A DNA stretch of 64,000 nucleotides from Pseudomonas soli (GCF_900110655.1 NZ_FOEQ01000005.1:248001-312000); one strand, 5' to 3'. Positions 1 to 9,389 are shown, numbered from the stretch's first letter. Made by a program: numbers and translations. The notes: a model not told the origin generated them from the letters alone.

Positions 1-107
1 ACCCCAACCAGCTGATGGTGGATGTCGCCAAAGCGATGACCGATGCCGAGGTCAAGGCGGTTGCCGACTACTTCGCACAGCCGGCGAGCCAGGAGGCCAA
101 GCCATGA
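1..107 (+). CDS. c-type cytochrome, C-terminal fragment (TsdB-like partner)
   Basis: Only the last 34 codons are present; the gene begins before the window. The readable tail ends in the alternation typical of a class I cytochrome c C-terminal helix (MTDAEVKAVADYFAQ), followed by a short polar tail. Its TGA overlaps the ATG of the next gene by four bases (ATGA), so the two are translationally coupled. Many TsdA thiosulfate dehydrogenases are encoded just after a diheme cytochrome, TsdB, that takes their electrons, which makes that role likely. No heme motif is inside the window, so the family call rests on the tail and the context. Confidence 0.7.
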   Translation, partial: PNQLMVDVAKAMTDAEVKAVADYFAQPASQEAKP

Positions 108-1018
108 AAACCCTTATGCCAAGCCTGTTGCTGTTGGCCATGGGCGCTGCCCAGGCCACCCCTATCGCCATGGAAGACCAGTCCCAGCTCAAGGTGCCGG
201 GCGTGCAGGCGGCCCCGCAATTCGTACCGCCCGCGGAAAGCGCCATTCCGGACAACGCCTTTGGCAAGATGGTCCGTGAAGGGCATGCGCTGTTCGTCGA
301 TACCCGCAGGCTGATGCCCGAAGCCGTCGGCAATGGCCTGAACTGCAGCAACTGCCACCTCGACCAGGGCCGCCTGTTCCATTCCGCGCCGCTTTGGGGC
401 GCCTATCCGATGTATCCGGCGTACCGCAAGAAAAACGACAAGGTCAACACCTTCGCCGAACGCATCCAGGGCTGTTTCAGCTTCAGCATGAACGGCAAGC
501 CGCCGGCGGCCGACAGCCCGCAGATGACCGCGTTGAGCGTCTATGCCTACTGGCTGTCGACCCAGGCGCCGACGGGGGTGGAGATCGCCGGTCGCGGCTA
601 CCCGGAAGTGCCGAAGCCCAAGGATGGCTACGACTTCAAGCGCGGCGAGCAGGTGTATGACGAACAATGCGCGATCTGCCACGGCGGTAACGGCGAAGGG
701 CAGAAGGTGGCCGGGGACTACGTGATGCCGCCGTTGTGGGGCAAGGACTCGTACAACTGGGGGGCTGGCATGCACCGGATCAATACGGCGGCGTCGTTCA
801 TCAAGTACAACATGCCATTGGGCAAGCCCGGTAGCCTGAGCGACCAGCAGGCCTGGGACGTGGCAGCCTGGATCAATCGCCATGAGCGGCCGCAGGATCC
901 GCGCCTGGTCGAGGGCTCTATCGAGAAGACCCGGCTGAAGTTCCATGCCAATGACGGGGTTAACCTCTATGGGCAGAAAGTCGATGGCGTGTTGATCGGG
1001 CAGGGGATCGGCGGTTGA
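104..1018 (+). CDS. tsdA: diheme cytochrome c, TsdA-like thiosulfate dehydrogenase
   Basis: The 304-residue protein has a signal peptide (about 1-18, cut after AQA) and two heme-attachment motifs, CSNCH at 81-85 and CAICH at 189-193. Between them lies ERIQGCFSFSMNGK with Cys124. In the TsdA family a cysteine here is the unusual axial ligand of the active-site heme, in the motif around GC-S-NG. TsdA joins two thiosulfates into tetrathionate in the periplasm and passes the electrons to a cytochrome. Met208 or Met237 could ligate the second heme. The start overlaps the upstream cytochrome gene. An alternative is a general SoxA/TsdA-like cytochrome of other substrate, but the Cys ligand favours TsdA. 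Confidence 0.78.
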   Translation: MKTLMPSLLLLAMGAAQATPIAMEDQSQLKVPGVQAAPQFVPPAESAIPDNAFGKMVREGHALFVDTRRLMPEAVGNGLNCSNCHLDQGRLFHSAPLWGAYPMYPAYRKKNDKVNTFAERIQGCFSFSMNGKPPAADSPQMTALSVYAYWLSTQAPTGVEIAGRGYPEVPKPKDGYDFKRGEQVYDEQCAICHGGNGEGQKVAGDYVMPPLWGKDSYNWGAGMHRINTAASFIKYNMPLGKPGSLSDQQAWDVAAWINRHERPQDPRLVEGSIEKTRLKFHANDGVNLYGQKVDGVLIGQGIGG

Positions 1019-1030
1019 GCCGAAACCCTC

Positions 1031-1090
1031 GCGGGGCAAGCCCGCCCCCACGCCCGGCAAGGGATGATCGTGGGGGCGGGCTTGCCCCGC
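1031..1090. repeat. REP pair (inverted palindromes)
   Basis: Two 20-base arms, GCGGGGCAAGCCCGCCCCCA at 1031-1050 and its exact reverse complement at 1071-1090, are separated by 20 bases. This is the usual Pseudomonas REP doublet placed after a gene end. It can fold into a long hairpin and probably protects or ends the cytochrome transcript. Confidence 0.9.
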
Positions 1091-1250
1091 CATGACGCCG
1101 CCAGGCGCTTAAAATTCACGGCCGTCCGGAACTATCTACACTGGAATATCTCTATGATGGCATCGGCCAGCGCGGGGGGCATTGTAAGGTGACCGCCGCC
1201 TGATTAGACTGCGCCGAATTTCGTACGCAAAGCCCTTGTTAAGGACGTAT

Positions 1251-2090
1251 ATGATCAAGAAATGCTTGTTCCCGGCAGCCGGTTACGGCACCCGCTTCCT
1301 GCCCGCTACCAAAGCCATGCCCAAGGAAATGCTGCCGGTGGTCAACAAGCCACTGATCCAGTATGGCGTTGAAGAAGCGCTGGACGCTGGCCTCAGCGAG
1401 ATCTCCATCGTCACCGGCCGTGGCAAGCGCGCCCTGGAAGACCACTTCGACATCAGCTACGAGCTGGAAAACCAGATCAAGGGCACCGACAAGGAGAAGT
1501 ACCTGGTCGGCATCCGTCGCCTGCTCGACGAGTGCTCGTTCTCCTACACCCGCCAGACCGAAATGAAAGGTCTGGGCCACGCGATCCTGACTGGCCGCCC
1601 GCTGATCGGCGACGAGCCGTTCGCCGTGGTGCTGGCTGACGACCTGTGCGTCAACCCGGAGGGTGACGGCGTATTGACCCAGATGGTCAAGCTGTTCAAG
1701 CAGTACCGCTGCTCGATCGTTGCCATTCAGGAAGTCGACCCGCAGGAAACCAACAAGTACGGTGTGATCGCCGGCGAAATGATCCGTGACGACATCTACC
1801 GCGTGACCAACATGGTCGAGAAGCCCAAGCCCGAAGACGCGCCGTCGAACCTGGCGATCATCGGTCGCTACATCCTGACCCCGGACATCTTCGACATCAT
1901 CGCCAATACCGAGCCTGGCAAGGGCGGCGAGATCCAGATCACCGACGCCCTGCTGCAGCAGGCCAAGGATGGCTGCGTGATCGCCTACAAGTTCAAGGGC
2001 AAGCGTTTCGACTGCGGTGGCGCCGAGGGTTACATCGACGCGACCAACTTCTGCTTCGAGAACTACTACAAGACCGGCAAGGCGTACTGA
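1251..2090 (+). CDS. galU: UTP--glucose-1-phosphate uridylyltransferase
   Basis: This 279-residue cytosolic enzyme makes UDP-glucose from UTP and glucose 1-phosphate for surface polysaccharide and trehalose-type pathways. The nucleotide-binding signature is at the N-terminus (FPAAGYGTRFLPATKAMPKE, residues 7-26), followed by the VEEAL and VLADDL segments typical of GalU. The ATG at 1251 is chosen because AAGGA lies six bases upstream and the length equals that of Pseudomonas GalU; a TTG at 1236 in frame lacks this. A strong terminator follows, so it is probably monocistronic. The next gene is gor, a pairing common in P. putida relatives. Confidence 0.97.
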   Translation: MIKKCLFPAAGYGTRFLPATKAMPKEMLPVVNKPLIQYGVEEALDAGLSEISIVTGRGKRALEDHFDISYELENQIKGTDKEKYLVGIRRLLDECSFSYTRQTEMKGLGHAILTGRPLIGDEPFAVVLADDLCVNPEGDGVLTQMVKLFKQYRCSIVAIQEVDPQETNKYGVIAGEMIRDDIYRVTNMVEKPKPEDAPSNLAIIGRYILTPDIFDIIANTEPGKGGEIQITDALLQQAKDGCVIAYKFKGKRFDCGGAEGYIDATNFCFENYYKTGKAY

Positions 2091-2110
2091 GTTCGCCCGG
2101 CAGGTCCAGG

Positions 2111-2135
2111 AGCCACCCTTCGGGGTGGCTTTTTT
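2111..2135 (+). terminator. Rho-independent terminator after galU
   Basis: AGCCACCC-TTCG-GGGTGGCT forms an eight-pair stem with a UUCG-type tetraloop and is followed by six T residues. It lies 20 bases after the galU stop. Confidence 0.95.
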
Positions 2136-2188
2136 GTCTGTGGCAGGTAACGGCGCTATGCTGGGCGCCTGCCTAGGAGACTGAATGC

Positions 2189-3544
2189 ATGGCCTACGAT
2201 TTTGATCTGTTCGTGATTGGCGCCGGTTCCGGCGGTGTGCGCGCGGCGCGATTCGCCGCGGGCTTCGGTGCCAGGGTGGCGGTGGCCGAGAGCCGTTACC
2301 TGGGGGGCACCTGCGTCAACGTCGGCTGCGTGCCGAAGAAACTGCTGGTGTACGGCGCCCATGTGGCCGACGAGCTGGAACAGGCCGCGGGCTTCGGTTG
2401 GACCCTCGAGGAGGGCCATTTCGACTGGGGTACGCTGATCGCCAACAAGAACCGCGAGATCGAGCGCCTCAACGGCATCTATCGCAACTTGCTGGTCAAC
2501 AGTGGCGTCACCCTGCTGCAGGGACATGCCCGGATCACCGGCGCCAATGAAGTGGAGGTCGAGGGCCAGCGCTACACGGCGGCCACCATCCTGATCGCCA
2601 CCGGTGGCTGGCCACAGGTGCCCGACATCCCCGGCAAGGAACTGGCGATCACCTCCAACGAAGCCTTCTACCTTAAGGCATTGCCACGTCGCGTGCTGGT
2701 AGTGGGTGGTGGCTATATCGCCGTGGAGTTCGCCGGCATCTTCCAGGGCCTGGGCGCCGCTACCACGTTGCTGTATCGCGGCGACCTGTTCCTGCGCGGT
2801 TTCGACGGTTCGGTGCGCACGCACCTGAAGGAAGAACTGGAAAAGCGCGGCATGGACCTTCAGTTCAACGCCGATATCCAGCGCATCGACAAACTCGATG
2901 ACGGCAGCCTCAAGGCCACCCTCAATGATGGTCGCGAGCTGGTGGCCGATTGCATCTTCTACGCCACCGGTCGGCGGCCGATGCTGGACAACTTGGGCCT
3001 GGAAAACACCGGGGTGGAGCTGGATCCGCGTGGTTTCATCCGAGTCGATGAGCAGTTCCAGACCACCGAGCCTTCGATACTGGCCATCGGCGATGTGATC
3101 GGCCGGGTGCAACTGACGCCGGTGGCCCTGGCCGAAGGCATGGCCGTGGCCCGTCGTCTGTTCAAGCCTGAGCAGTACCGTCCTGTCGATTACCAGAACA
3201 TCCCGACCGCGGTGTTCAGCCAGCCGCCGATCGGCACCGTGGGCCTGACCGAGGAGCAGGCGCTGGCCGCCGGGCACAAGGTGCAGATCTTCGAGAGCCG
3301 CTTCCGGGCGATGAAGCTGACCCTCACCGACATCCAGGAGAAGACCCTGATGAAGCTGGTGGTCGACGCCGAGACTGACAAGGTCCTGGGTTGCCACATG
3401 GTCGGCCCGGATGCCGGTGAAATCATCCAGGGGCTGGGTATCGCCCTGAAAGCCGGGGCGACCAAGCAGCAGTTCGACGAAACCATCGGCGTGCACCCGA
3501 CCGCCGCCGAAGAATTCGTGTCCATGCGTACCGTCACTCGCTGA
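2189..3544 (+). CDS. gor: glutathione-disulfide reductase
   Basis: This 451-residue FAD enzyme reduces glutathione disulfide with NADPH in the cytoplasm. The FAD-binding GAGSGG motif is at 11-16 and the redox pair is in [13 protein letters not shown] (Cys42 and Cys47). A second Rossmann motif ([11 protein letters not shown], about 171-181) is followed by arginines in [11 protein letters not shown], consistent with NADPH. The C-terminal HPTAAEEFV carries the catalytic His of the dimer interface. AGGAGA lies upstream of the ATG; an overlapping ATG at 2185 is out of frame. It forms a thiol/peroxide defence group with ahpC and ahpF downstream. Confidence 0.97.
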   Translation: MAYDFDLFVIGAGSGGVRAARFAAGFGARVAVAESRYLGGTCVNVGCVPKKLLVYGAHVADELEQAAGFGWTLEEGHFDWGTLIANKNREIERLNGIYRNLLVNSGVTLLQGHARITGANEVEVEGQRYTAATILIATGGWPQVPDIPGKELAITSNEAFYLKALPRRVLVVGGGYIAVEFAGIFQGLGAATTLLYRGDLFLRGFDGSVRTHLKEELEKRGMDLQFNADIQRIDKLDDGSLKATLNDGRELVADCIFYATGRRPMLDNLGLENTGVELDPRGFIRVDEQFQTTEPSILAIGDVIGRVQLTPVALAEGMAVARRLFKPEQYRPVDYQNIPTAVFSQPPIGTVGLTEEQALAAGHKVQIFESRFRAMKLTLTDIQEKTLMKLVVDAETDKVLGCHMVGPDAGEIIQGLGIALKAGATKQQFDETIGVHPTAAEEFVSMRTVTR

Positions 3545-3552
3545 TACGCCTT

Positions 3553-3617
3553 ATCGCGGGGCAAGCCCGCTCTTACGCCAGGTACCGCCGGGCGTGGGAG
3601 CGGGCTTGCCCCGCGAT
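3553..3617. repeat. REP pair after gor
   Basis: ATCGCGGGGCAAGCCCGCTC at 3553-3572 and its exact reverse complement at 3598-3617 flank a 25-base centre. It is the same family as the repeats at 1031, 20713 and 23214. It sits nine bases after the gor stop and may act as a 3' end signal. Confidence 0.9.
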
Positions 3618-3677
3618 GCTTTTGACCCCGCGCAATCCTTTGCTCAGCCCAATCCCTTCTATTAATAATCCCGCCTT

Positions 3678-3714
3678 ATAGCCAAAACCAATCGCAAGCA
3701 TGAGCTTTGCCAAT
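3678..3714 (+). promoter_or_regulatory. candidate OxyR site and ahpC promoter region
   Basis: The sequence reads ATAG-N7-CAAT-N7-ATGA-N7-CAAT, with exact seven-base spacers throughout. The known OxyR pattern is ATAG-N7-CTAT-N7-ATAG-N7-CTAT, so the first element is exact and two others differ by one base. It lies 87 bases before the ahpC start, with a possible -10 box TAGGAT at 3738-3743. Control of ahpC by OxyR is established in Pseudomonas; the exact site here is my reading. Confidence 0.65.
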
Positions 3715-3800
3715 GAGCCTTTAACGGGACCAGCGGTTAGGATTCTCTCCGTCAACTGATTTCAACCCATTGAAATTCAATCCATGAAGGAGCGTCTCTC

Positions 3801-4364
3801 ATGCCTATCATCAACAGCCAGGTCAAACCGTTCAACGCCACCGCCTACCACAACGGCGAGTTCGTCCAGGTCAGCGAAGCCGACCTGAAAGGCAAGTGGT
3901 CCGTCGTATTCTTCTACCCGGCCGACTTCACTTTCGTCTGCCCGACCGAACTGGGCGACCTGGCCGACAACTACGCCGAGTTCCAGAAACTGGGCGTGGA
4001 AATCTACGGCGTGTCCACCGACACCCACTTCACCCACAAAGCCTGGCACGACACTTCGGACACCATCGGCAAGATCAAGTACCCACTGATCGGTGACCCG
4101 ACCCACGTCATCTCGCGCAACTTCGACGTGCTGATCGAGGAAGCCGGCCTGGCCGATCGCGGTACCTTCGTGATCAACCCGGAAGGCCAGATCAAGATCG
4201 TCGAACTGAACGACGGTGGTGTAGGCCGCGATGCTGCCGAGCTGCTGCGTAAAGTCAAAGCTGCCCAGTACGTTGCCGCTCACCCAGGCGAAGTCTGTCC
4301 GGCCAAGTGGAAAGAAGGCGAAGCCACTCTGGCACCGTCGCTGGACCTGGTCGGCAAGATCTAA
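3801..4364 (+). CDS. ahpC: alkyl hydroperoxide reductase peroxiredoxin subunit
   Basis: This 187-residue typical 2-Cys peroxiredoxin reduces H2O2, organic peroxides and peroxynitrite in the cytoplasm. The peroxidatic Cys47 is in DFTFVCPTE and the resolving Cys166 is in GEVCPAKW near the C-terminus; the length is the family norm. AAGGAGCG lies upstream of the ATG. The reductase subunit gene ahpF follows after a terminator-like hairpin, so ahpC is expected to be made in excess of ahpF. The upstream OxyR-type site suggests peroxide induction. Confidence 0.98.
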   Translation: MPIINSQVKPFNATAYHNGEFVQVSEADLKGKWSVVFFYPADFTFVCPTELGDLADNYAEFQKLGVEIYGVSTDTHFTHKAWHDTSDTIGKIKYPLIGDPTHVISRNFDVLIEEAGLADRGTFVINPEGQIKIVELNDGGVGRDAAELLRKVKAAQYVAAHPGEVCPAKWKEGEATLAPSLDLVGKI

Positions 4365-4424
4365 GTCGATGCACACCCCGCGGGCGGTAGACAGCCGCCA
4401 AAGCTGAAGCAGTTACCGCCCCGT

Positions 4425-4459
4425 AAAAACGCCCGGGCGACCTCGCCTGGGCGTTTTTG
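4425..4459 (+). terminator. terminator between ahpC and ahpF
   Basis: AAAAACGCCCGGGCG and CGCCTGGGCGTTTTT pair across a short ACCT-type loop, with a T run on the descending arm. It ends 31 bases before the ahpF start. It is either a full ahpC terminator or a leaky one that sets the ahpC:ahpF ratio; its A-rich ascending arm would also work on the other strand. Confidence 0.9.
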
Positions 4460-4489
4460 TATCTGAGTTTTGAAAAAGGAATCGCCCGT

Positions 4490-6052
4490 ATGTTGGACGC
4501 CACGCTTAAATCGCAACTGAAAACCTACCTGGAGCGGGTCACCCAGCCGATCGAGATCGTTGCCTCCCTCGACGACGGCGCGAAGTCCCGCGAATTGCAC
4601 GACCTGCTGGTGGAAATCGCCGGCCTGTCGAACCTGATTACCTTCAGCGCGGACGGCGCCGACACCCGTCGCCCTTCGTTCTCGCTGAACCGCCCGGGGT
4701 CTGATATCAGCCTGCGCTTCGCCGGCATCCCCATGGGCCACGAATTCACTTCCCTGGTGCTGGCGCTGCTGCAAGTCGGTGGCCATCCCTCCAAGGCCAG
4801 TGCCGAAGTGATCGAGCAGATCCAGGCGCTGGAAGGCGAGTTCACCTTCGAGACCTACTTCTCGCTGTCGTGCCAGAACTGCCCGGACGTGGTCCAGGCG
4901 CTGAACCTGATGGCGGTGCTCAACCCCAATGTGCGCCACGTCGCCATCGACGGCGCGTTGTTCCAGGATGAAGTTGAAGCCCGCAAGGTCATGGCCGTGC
5001 CGAGCATCTACCTGAACGGCGAAGTGTTCGGCCAGGGTCGCATGGGGCTGGAAGAGATTCTCGGCAAGATCGACACCAATGCCGGCGCCCGCCAGGCCGA
5101 GAAGATCAATGCCAAGGACGCCTTCGACGTACTGGTGGTCGGCGGTGGCCCGGCCGGTGCCGCCGCAGCGATCTACGCCGCGCGCAAAGGCATCCGTACC
5201 GGTGTTGCGGCCGAGCGTTTCGGCGGCCAGGTGCTCGACACCCTGGCCATCGAGAACTTCATCTCGGTGCAAGAGACCGAAGGGCCGAAGCTGGCCACGG
5301 CCCTGGAAGAGCACGTCAAGCAGTACGACGTCGACATCATGAACCTGCAGCGCGGCGAAGCGTTGATCCCGGCCACCGACGGCGGCCTGCACGAAGTACG
5401 CCTGGCCGGCGGCGCCTCGCTCAAGGCCAAGACCGTGATCCTGGCTACCGGTGCCCGCTGGCGTGAGATGAACGTGCCGGGCGAGCAGCAATACCGCGCT
5501 CGCGGCGTGGCCTACTGCCCGCACTGCGACGGCCCGCTGTTCAAGGGCAAGCGCGTGGCGGTGATCGGTGGCGGCAACTCCGGTGTGGAAGCGGCCATCG
5601 ACCTGGCCGGTGTCGTTGCCCAGGTGACCCTGATCGAGTTCGACAGCCAGCTGCGTGCCGACGCCGTGTTGCAGCGCAAGCTGCACAGCCTGCCGAACGT
5701 CAAGGTGATCACCAGCGCGCTGACCACCGAAGTGGTCGGCGAGGGTGAAAAGGTCACCGGCCTGCGCTACAAGGACCGCAGCACCGAGGCGCTGCATGAC
5801 CTGGCGCTGGAAGGCATCTTCGTGCAGATCGGCTTGCTGCCCAACACCGACTGGCTCAAGGGCACCGTGGAGCTGTCGCCGCGCGGCGAGATCATCGTCG
5901 ACGCCAAGGGCCAGACCAGCATCCCGGGTGTGTTCGCCGCCGGTGACGTGACCACGGTGCCATACAAGCAGATCGTCATCGCCGTGGGCGAGGGCGCCAA
6001 GGCTTCGCTGGCCGCCTTCGATCACTTGATCCGCACTTCGGCCCCGGCCTGA
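4490..6052 (+). CDS. ahpF: alkyl hydroperoxide reductase flavoprotein subunit
   Basis: This 520-residue NADH:peroxiredoxin oxidoreductase recycles AhpC. The N-terminal double thioredoxin-like domain carries SCQNC (Cys128, Cys131) and the TrxB-like core carries YCPHCDG (Cys343, Cys346). FAD binding is in VVGGGPAG (about 216-223) and NAD binding in VIGGGNSG (about 358-365). The ATG at 4490 is chosen over an in-frame one at 4457 because AAAGGAA precedes it and it gives the standard length starting [10 protein letters not shown]; the upstream codons lie inside the terminator hairpin. The extra N-terminal domain separates it from TrxB. Confidence 0.97.
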   Translation: MLDATLKSQLKTYLERVTQPIEIVASLDDGAKSRELHDLLVEIAGLSNLITFSADGADTRRPSFSLNRPGSDISLRFAGIPMGHEFTSLVLALLQVGGHPSKASAEVIEQIQALEGEFTFETYFSLSCQNCPDVVQALNLMAVLNPNVRHVAIDGALFQDEVEARKVMAVPSIYLNGEVFGQGRMGLEEILGKIDTNAGARQAEKINAKDAFDVLVVGGGPAGAAAAIYAARKGIRTGVAAERFGGQVLDTLAIENFISVQETEGPKLATALEEHVKQYDVDIMNLQRGEALIPATDGGLHEVRLAGGASLKAKTVILATGARWREMNVPGEQQYRARGVAYCPHCDGPLFKGKRVAVIGGGNSGVEAAIDLAGVVAQVTLIEFDSQLRADAVLQRKLHSLPNVKVITSALTTEVVGEGEKVTGLRYKDRSTEALHDLALEGIFVQIGLLPNTDWLKGTVELSPRGEIIVDAKGQTSIPGVFAAGDVTTVPYKQIVIAVGEGAKASLAAFDHLIRTSAPA

Positions 6053-6072
6053 CCGCCTGCGGTTGCAACGCT

Positions 6073-6107
6073 AGAACGCCGCCATCCCTTGGGGATGGCG
6101 GCGTTCT
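6073..6107 (+). terminator. terminator after ahpF
   Basis: AGAACGCCGCCATCCC and GGGATGGCGGCGTTCT form a 16-pair stem closed by three bases, followed by AATTTGTTT. It lies between the convergent ahpF and MFS transporter genes and may serve both. Confidence 0.88.
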
Positions 6108-6124
6108 AATTTGTTTCGGCTGTC

Positions 6125-7306
6125 TCAGGCCGGCTTGCCCAAGGCCTCGTCGGTGGCCTTGCCACGCCCGCCCAGCCACACCAGCAGCAACCCGGTCGCC
6201 GCCAGCAGGCCACCGGCCATCGGCACCGCCGCGTAACCCAGGTCCAGGCTGATCACCGCGCCACCCAGAGCCGCGCCCACGGCATTGCCCAGGTTGAACG
6301 CGCCGACATTGATCGACGACGCCAGCCCCGGCGCTTCGGCCGCGGCGATCATCACCCGCATCTGCAGCGGCGGAACCACGGCGAAGGTGAATACCCCCCA
6401 GACCAGCAGCGCGAGCGCCGCGCCGACATGGCTGCCCAGTACCAGCGGCATCAGCAGCATGATCGCCGCCAGTGCGCCGAGGAAGATCCTTGCGGCACCG
6501 TCCAGCGACCAGTCGGCCAGCTTGCCACCCAGGCTGTTGCCCAGGGTGAAGCCGACGCCAATCAGCACCAGGCCGAGGGTGACGAAACTGGCGGAGGCGC
6601 CGGTCAGCTCGGCGAGCACCGGCGCGACATAGGTGTACAGGGTGAACATGGCGCCTGCGCCGAGCACGGTGGTGGCCATGGCCAGCAGCACGTTGGGACG
6701 GGCGATTACCGCCAGCTCCTTGCGCACATGGGGCACGTTGCCGCGCTCGCCCTTGGGCAGCGCATACCACAGGGCGGCGATGGCCAGCAGGCCGAGCACT
6801 GCGGTGCCGGCAAAGGCCATGCGCCAGCCGACCTGCTGGCCGAGCCAGGTGGCGGCCGGCACGCCGCCGATGTTGGCGATGGTCAGGCCCATGAACATGG
6901 TGGCCACCGCGCTGGCCTGCTTGTCCCGGGGCACCACGCTGGCGGCCACCACCGCGCCCAGGCCGAAGAAGGCGCCATGGTTGAGGCTGGTGATCAGGCG
7001 CGAGACAAGCAGGGTGTAGTAGTCCGGCGACAGCGCCGACAGCAGGTTGCCGAGGGTGAAGATGCCCATCAGCATCATCAGCGCGGCACGCTTGCCGAAG
7101 CGGCTGAACAGCAAGGTCATGATCGGCGCGCCGACCATGACGCCGATGGCATAGGCGGTGATCAGCATGCCGGCGCTGGGAATGCTGGCGCCGACGCCGT
7201 CGGCGATCACCGGCAGCAGGCCCATGGGGGTGAACTCGGTGGTGCCGATGCCGAAGGCGCCGATGGCCAGGGCGAACAGCACCCGTCCGGGGGAAAGCGT
7301 GCTCAT
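6125..7306 (-). CDS. MFS transporter, DHA1 (AraJ-like) family
   Basis: The 393-residue inner-membrane protein has about twelve hydrophobic segments. It starts LFALAIGAFGIGTTEFTPMG, the motif of DHA1 exporters related to AraJ and chloramphenicol/purine efflux proteins. Drug or sugar export by proton antiport is likely, with no substrate evident. The start at 7306 follows GGAGCTCCC and matches the family; an extension to 7405 would run into the next gene. It lies 58 bases after the dkgB-like gene on the same strand, so co-transcription is plausible. A similar exporter, probably a distant paralogue, is at 45844. Confidence 0.9.
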   Translation of the reverse strand: MSTLSPGRVLFALAIGAFGIGTTEFTPMGLLPVIADGVGASIPSAGMLITAYAIGVMVGAPIMTLLFSRFGKRAALMMLMGIFTLGNLLSALSPDYYTLLVSRLITSLNHGAFFGLGAVVAASVVPRDKQASAVATMFMGLTIANIGGVPAATWLGQQVGWRMAFAGTAVLGLLAIAALWYALPKGERGNVPHVRKELAVIARPNVLLAMATTVLGAGAMFTLYTYVAPVLAELTGASASFVTLGLVLIGVGFTLGNSLGGKLADWSLDGAARIFLGALAAIMLLMPLVLGSHVGAALALLVWGVFTFAVVPPLQMRVMIAAAEAPGLASSINVGAFNLGNAVGAALGGAVISLDLGYAAVPMAGGLLAATGLLLVWLGGRGKATDEALGKPA

Positions 7307-7364
7307 TGGGAGCTCCGAAAAAGCGGTTGAAATCAGGGAGGTGGGCCTCCATGCCCGAAGGATA

Positions 7365-8168
7365 TCAGTCCCAGGCCGGCGCCAGGCCGTCCGGGCTGAC
7401 TTCACGGCCGTCGCGCTCCAGGGTGGCGATGCGCGCCATGTCGTCGGCGTCCAGACGCAGGCTCTGGGCGAGCAGGTTGCTGGCCAGGTTCTCGCGCTTG
7501 GTCGATGAAGGGATCACCGCGTAGCCCAGTTGCAATGCCCAGGCCAAGGCCACCTGGGCCACGGTGGCCTTGTGCTTGGCGGCGATTTGCGCCAGCAGCG
7601 GATCCTTCAGGACCTTGCCATAGGCCAGGGTCATGTAGGAGGTTGTGGTGATGCCTTGTTCCGCGAGGAAGGCGCTGAGCTTGCGGTTTTGCAGGTACGG
7701 GCTGAGCTCGATCTGGTTGGTGGCGATCTCGCCCTGGCCGACCACGGCGATGGCCTGGCGGGTCAGTTCGATGTTGAAGTTGGAGATGCCGATCTGGCGG
7801 GTCAGGCCCTGGCGCTTGGCCTCGGCCAGGGCCTGCATGTATTCGGGCAGCTCGACGCCATTGCCTGGTGCGGGCCAGTGGATCAGCAGCAGGTCGACAT
7901 GCTCGGTGCGCAGCTTGGCCAGGCTCTCGCGCAAGCTGGGGATCAGTTTGTCGGCGGCGTAGTTGTCGACCCAGATCTTGGTGGTGATGAACAATTCGTC
8001 GCGCGGCACGCCGCTTTCGGCGATGGCCTGGCCGACCTCGGCCTCGTTCTTGTAGATCTGCGCGGTGTCGATGGCGCGGTAGCCCAGCTCCAGCGCCGAC
8101 TTGACCGAGTCGATGACGGCCTGGCCGGTGAGGCGGAAGGTACCCAGGCCAAAGGATGGAATGCTCAT
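7365..8168 (-). CDS. dkgB: aldo/keto reductase, 2,5-diketo-D-gluconate reductase B type
   Basis: This 267-residue cytosolic NADPH-dependent reductase has the same length as E. coli DkgB. The AKR catalytic tetrad is visible: Asp34, Tyr39 (DTAQIYKNE), Lys64 (TTKIW) and His97 (LLIHWP). SSTKRENL near the C-terminus is the NADPH-phosphate binding loop. DkgB-type enzymes reduce methylglyoxal, diketogluconate and other aldehydes, so detoxification is the safest role. It is probably first in an operon with the MFS gene downstream. Confidence 0.9.
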   Translation of the reverse strand: MSIPSFGLGTFRLTGQAVIDSVKSALELGYRAIDTAQIYKNEAEVGQAIAESGVPRDELFITTKIWVDNYAADKLIPSLRESLAKLRTEHVDLLLIHWPAPGNGVELPEYMQALAEAKRQGLTRQIGISNFNIELTRQAIAVVGQGEIATNQIELSPYLQNRKLSAFLAEQGITTTSYMTLAYGKVLKDPLLAQIAAKHKATVAQVALAWALQLGYAVIPSSTKRENLASNLLAQSLRLDADDMARIATLERDGREVSPDGLAPAWD

Positions 8169-8467
8169 GGATGTGCTCCTGTCGAGTGAATGCTTGCAGT
8201 GTGCGCGGTTCGGCGGGATTGATTAAGGCCTCGGCAAAACAAGGTCCTTTGAGCTGGAGTCATGAATGCGGGGTTGGGTTGTGATCAGAGCGTGACAATA
8301 ATGGCGTACACGCGTGCGGCAGATACGCTGGATAGCACCGGCTTTGCTGGTGATCGCGGCCAGGCCAGGACTACCTGAGAATGTTGTGATTGAGCAAGTG
8401 CGGCTAGGCGGGGTCATGGCAGGATCGACGAAGCTGTGGCCTGCCGTATTTCCAGGAGCAACCTGAT

Positions 8468-9328
8468 TTGTCAGTCAATGCCCTTTACCAGCAGCGGTTC
8501 GAGACCGTGCTTGCCTATATCGAGGACAACCTTGAAGGTGACCTGTCGGTGGAAACCTTGAGCGCTGTGGCACATTTTTCGGCGTTTCATTTTCACCGTC
8601 AGTTCAGTGCCTATGTGGGTGTCCCGGTTGCCCGTTATGTGCAACTGATGCGCCTGCGCCGTGCCGCGCATCGGTTGCTCGGCCAGCCCGAACACTCGGT
8701 GCTGGACGCGGCCCTGGCGGCGGGGTTCGAAAGCCCCGAGGCATTCAGCAGGGCGTTCAGGCGGGCCTTTGGGCATGCGCCCAGCGCGTTTCGCCGCCGG
8801 CCGGACTGGCAGGTATGGAATACGGTGTTTGCCATTCCTCATTTTTCCAGGAGCATCACCATGCAGGTACGAATCGTCGATTTCGCCGCCGTGCGCCTTG
8901 CCGCGCTCGAACATCGGGGGCCGCCGAGCCAGGTCAGCGAAAGCGTGCGCCGGTTTATCGACTGGCGCATGAGCAGCGGGCAATCGCCCGTGGCCAGCAG
9001 CCGCAGCTTCGGCATCCCCTACAATCATCCGGACACTACCGCGCCGGAAGACTTCCGCTTTGCCATCTGCGGGGAAATCCACGAGGCCGTGGTGCCGAAC
9101 GTTCAGGGCGTGCGGGAGTCGAGCCTGCCTGCGGGGCGCTGCGCGGTGGTGCGGCATGTCGGCTCGCCGGATCATATCGGCGAGACGATCTACCCGATCT
9201 ATCGTGATTGGCTACCGGGCAGTGGCGAGGAGTTGCGCGATCATCCGCTGTTCTTCCACTACCTGAGCATCTATCCGCAGACGCCGCTGGAACAATGGCA
9301 GACGGATATCTACGTGCCGATACGCTGA
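8468..9328 (+). CDS. AraC-family regulator with GyrI-like effector domain
   Basis: This 286-residue protein has an N-terminal double helix-turn-helix AraC domain (about 8-107, with DLSVETLSAVAHFSAFHFHR and SVLDAALAAGFESPEAFSRA) joined to a GyrI/SOUL-like ligand domain (about 130-286). That order is the one seen in Rob- or Tet-like regulators that bind toxic or hydrophobic compounds. The start is TTG at 8468, supported by AGGAG about ten bases upstream; no ATG fits the HTH start. The 299-base gap before it separates it from the divergent dkgB gene and should hold both promoters; I see no other feature in that gap. Confidence 0.9.
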   Translation: MSVNALYQQRFETVLAYIEDNLEGDLSVETLSAVAHFSAFHFHRQFSAYVGVPVARYVQLMRLRRAAHRLLGQPEHSVLDAALAAGFESPEAFSRAFRRAFGHAPSAFRRRPDWQVWNTVFAIPHFSRSITMQVRIVDFAAVRLAALEHRGPPSQVSESVRRFIDWRMSSGQSPVASSRSFGIPYNHPDTTAPEDFRFAICGEIHEAVVPNVQGVRESSLPAGRCAVVRHVGSPDHIGETIYPIYRDWLPGSGEELRDHPLFFHYLSIYPQTPLEQWQTDIYVPIR

Positions 9329-9342
9329 GCGCCAAGGCCGAG

Positions 9343-9389
9343 TGCAGACGAGCCCGCTTCTGCAGTCCTTGCAGGGGGGGCTTGTCTGC
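9343..9389. terminator. possible bidirectional terminator hairpin
   Basis: GCAGACGAGCCC (9343-9354) and GGGCTTGTCTGC (9378-9389) can pair with one wobble across a 23-base loop, between two convergent genes. There is no clear T run, so the call is weak. Confidence 0.35.

Noticed and set aside
4361..6025. A 554-codon open frame on the minus strand
   Set aside because: It is antisense to ahpF and has shadow-like composition.
4490..6052. Thioredoxin reductase as the identity of ahpF
   Set aside because: The extra N-terminal CxxC domain and the ahpC neighbour fit AhpF; TrxB lacks about 200 residues.
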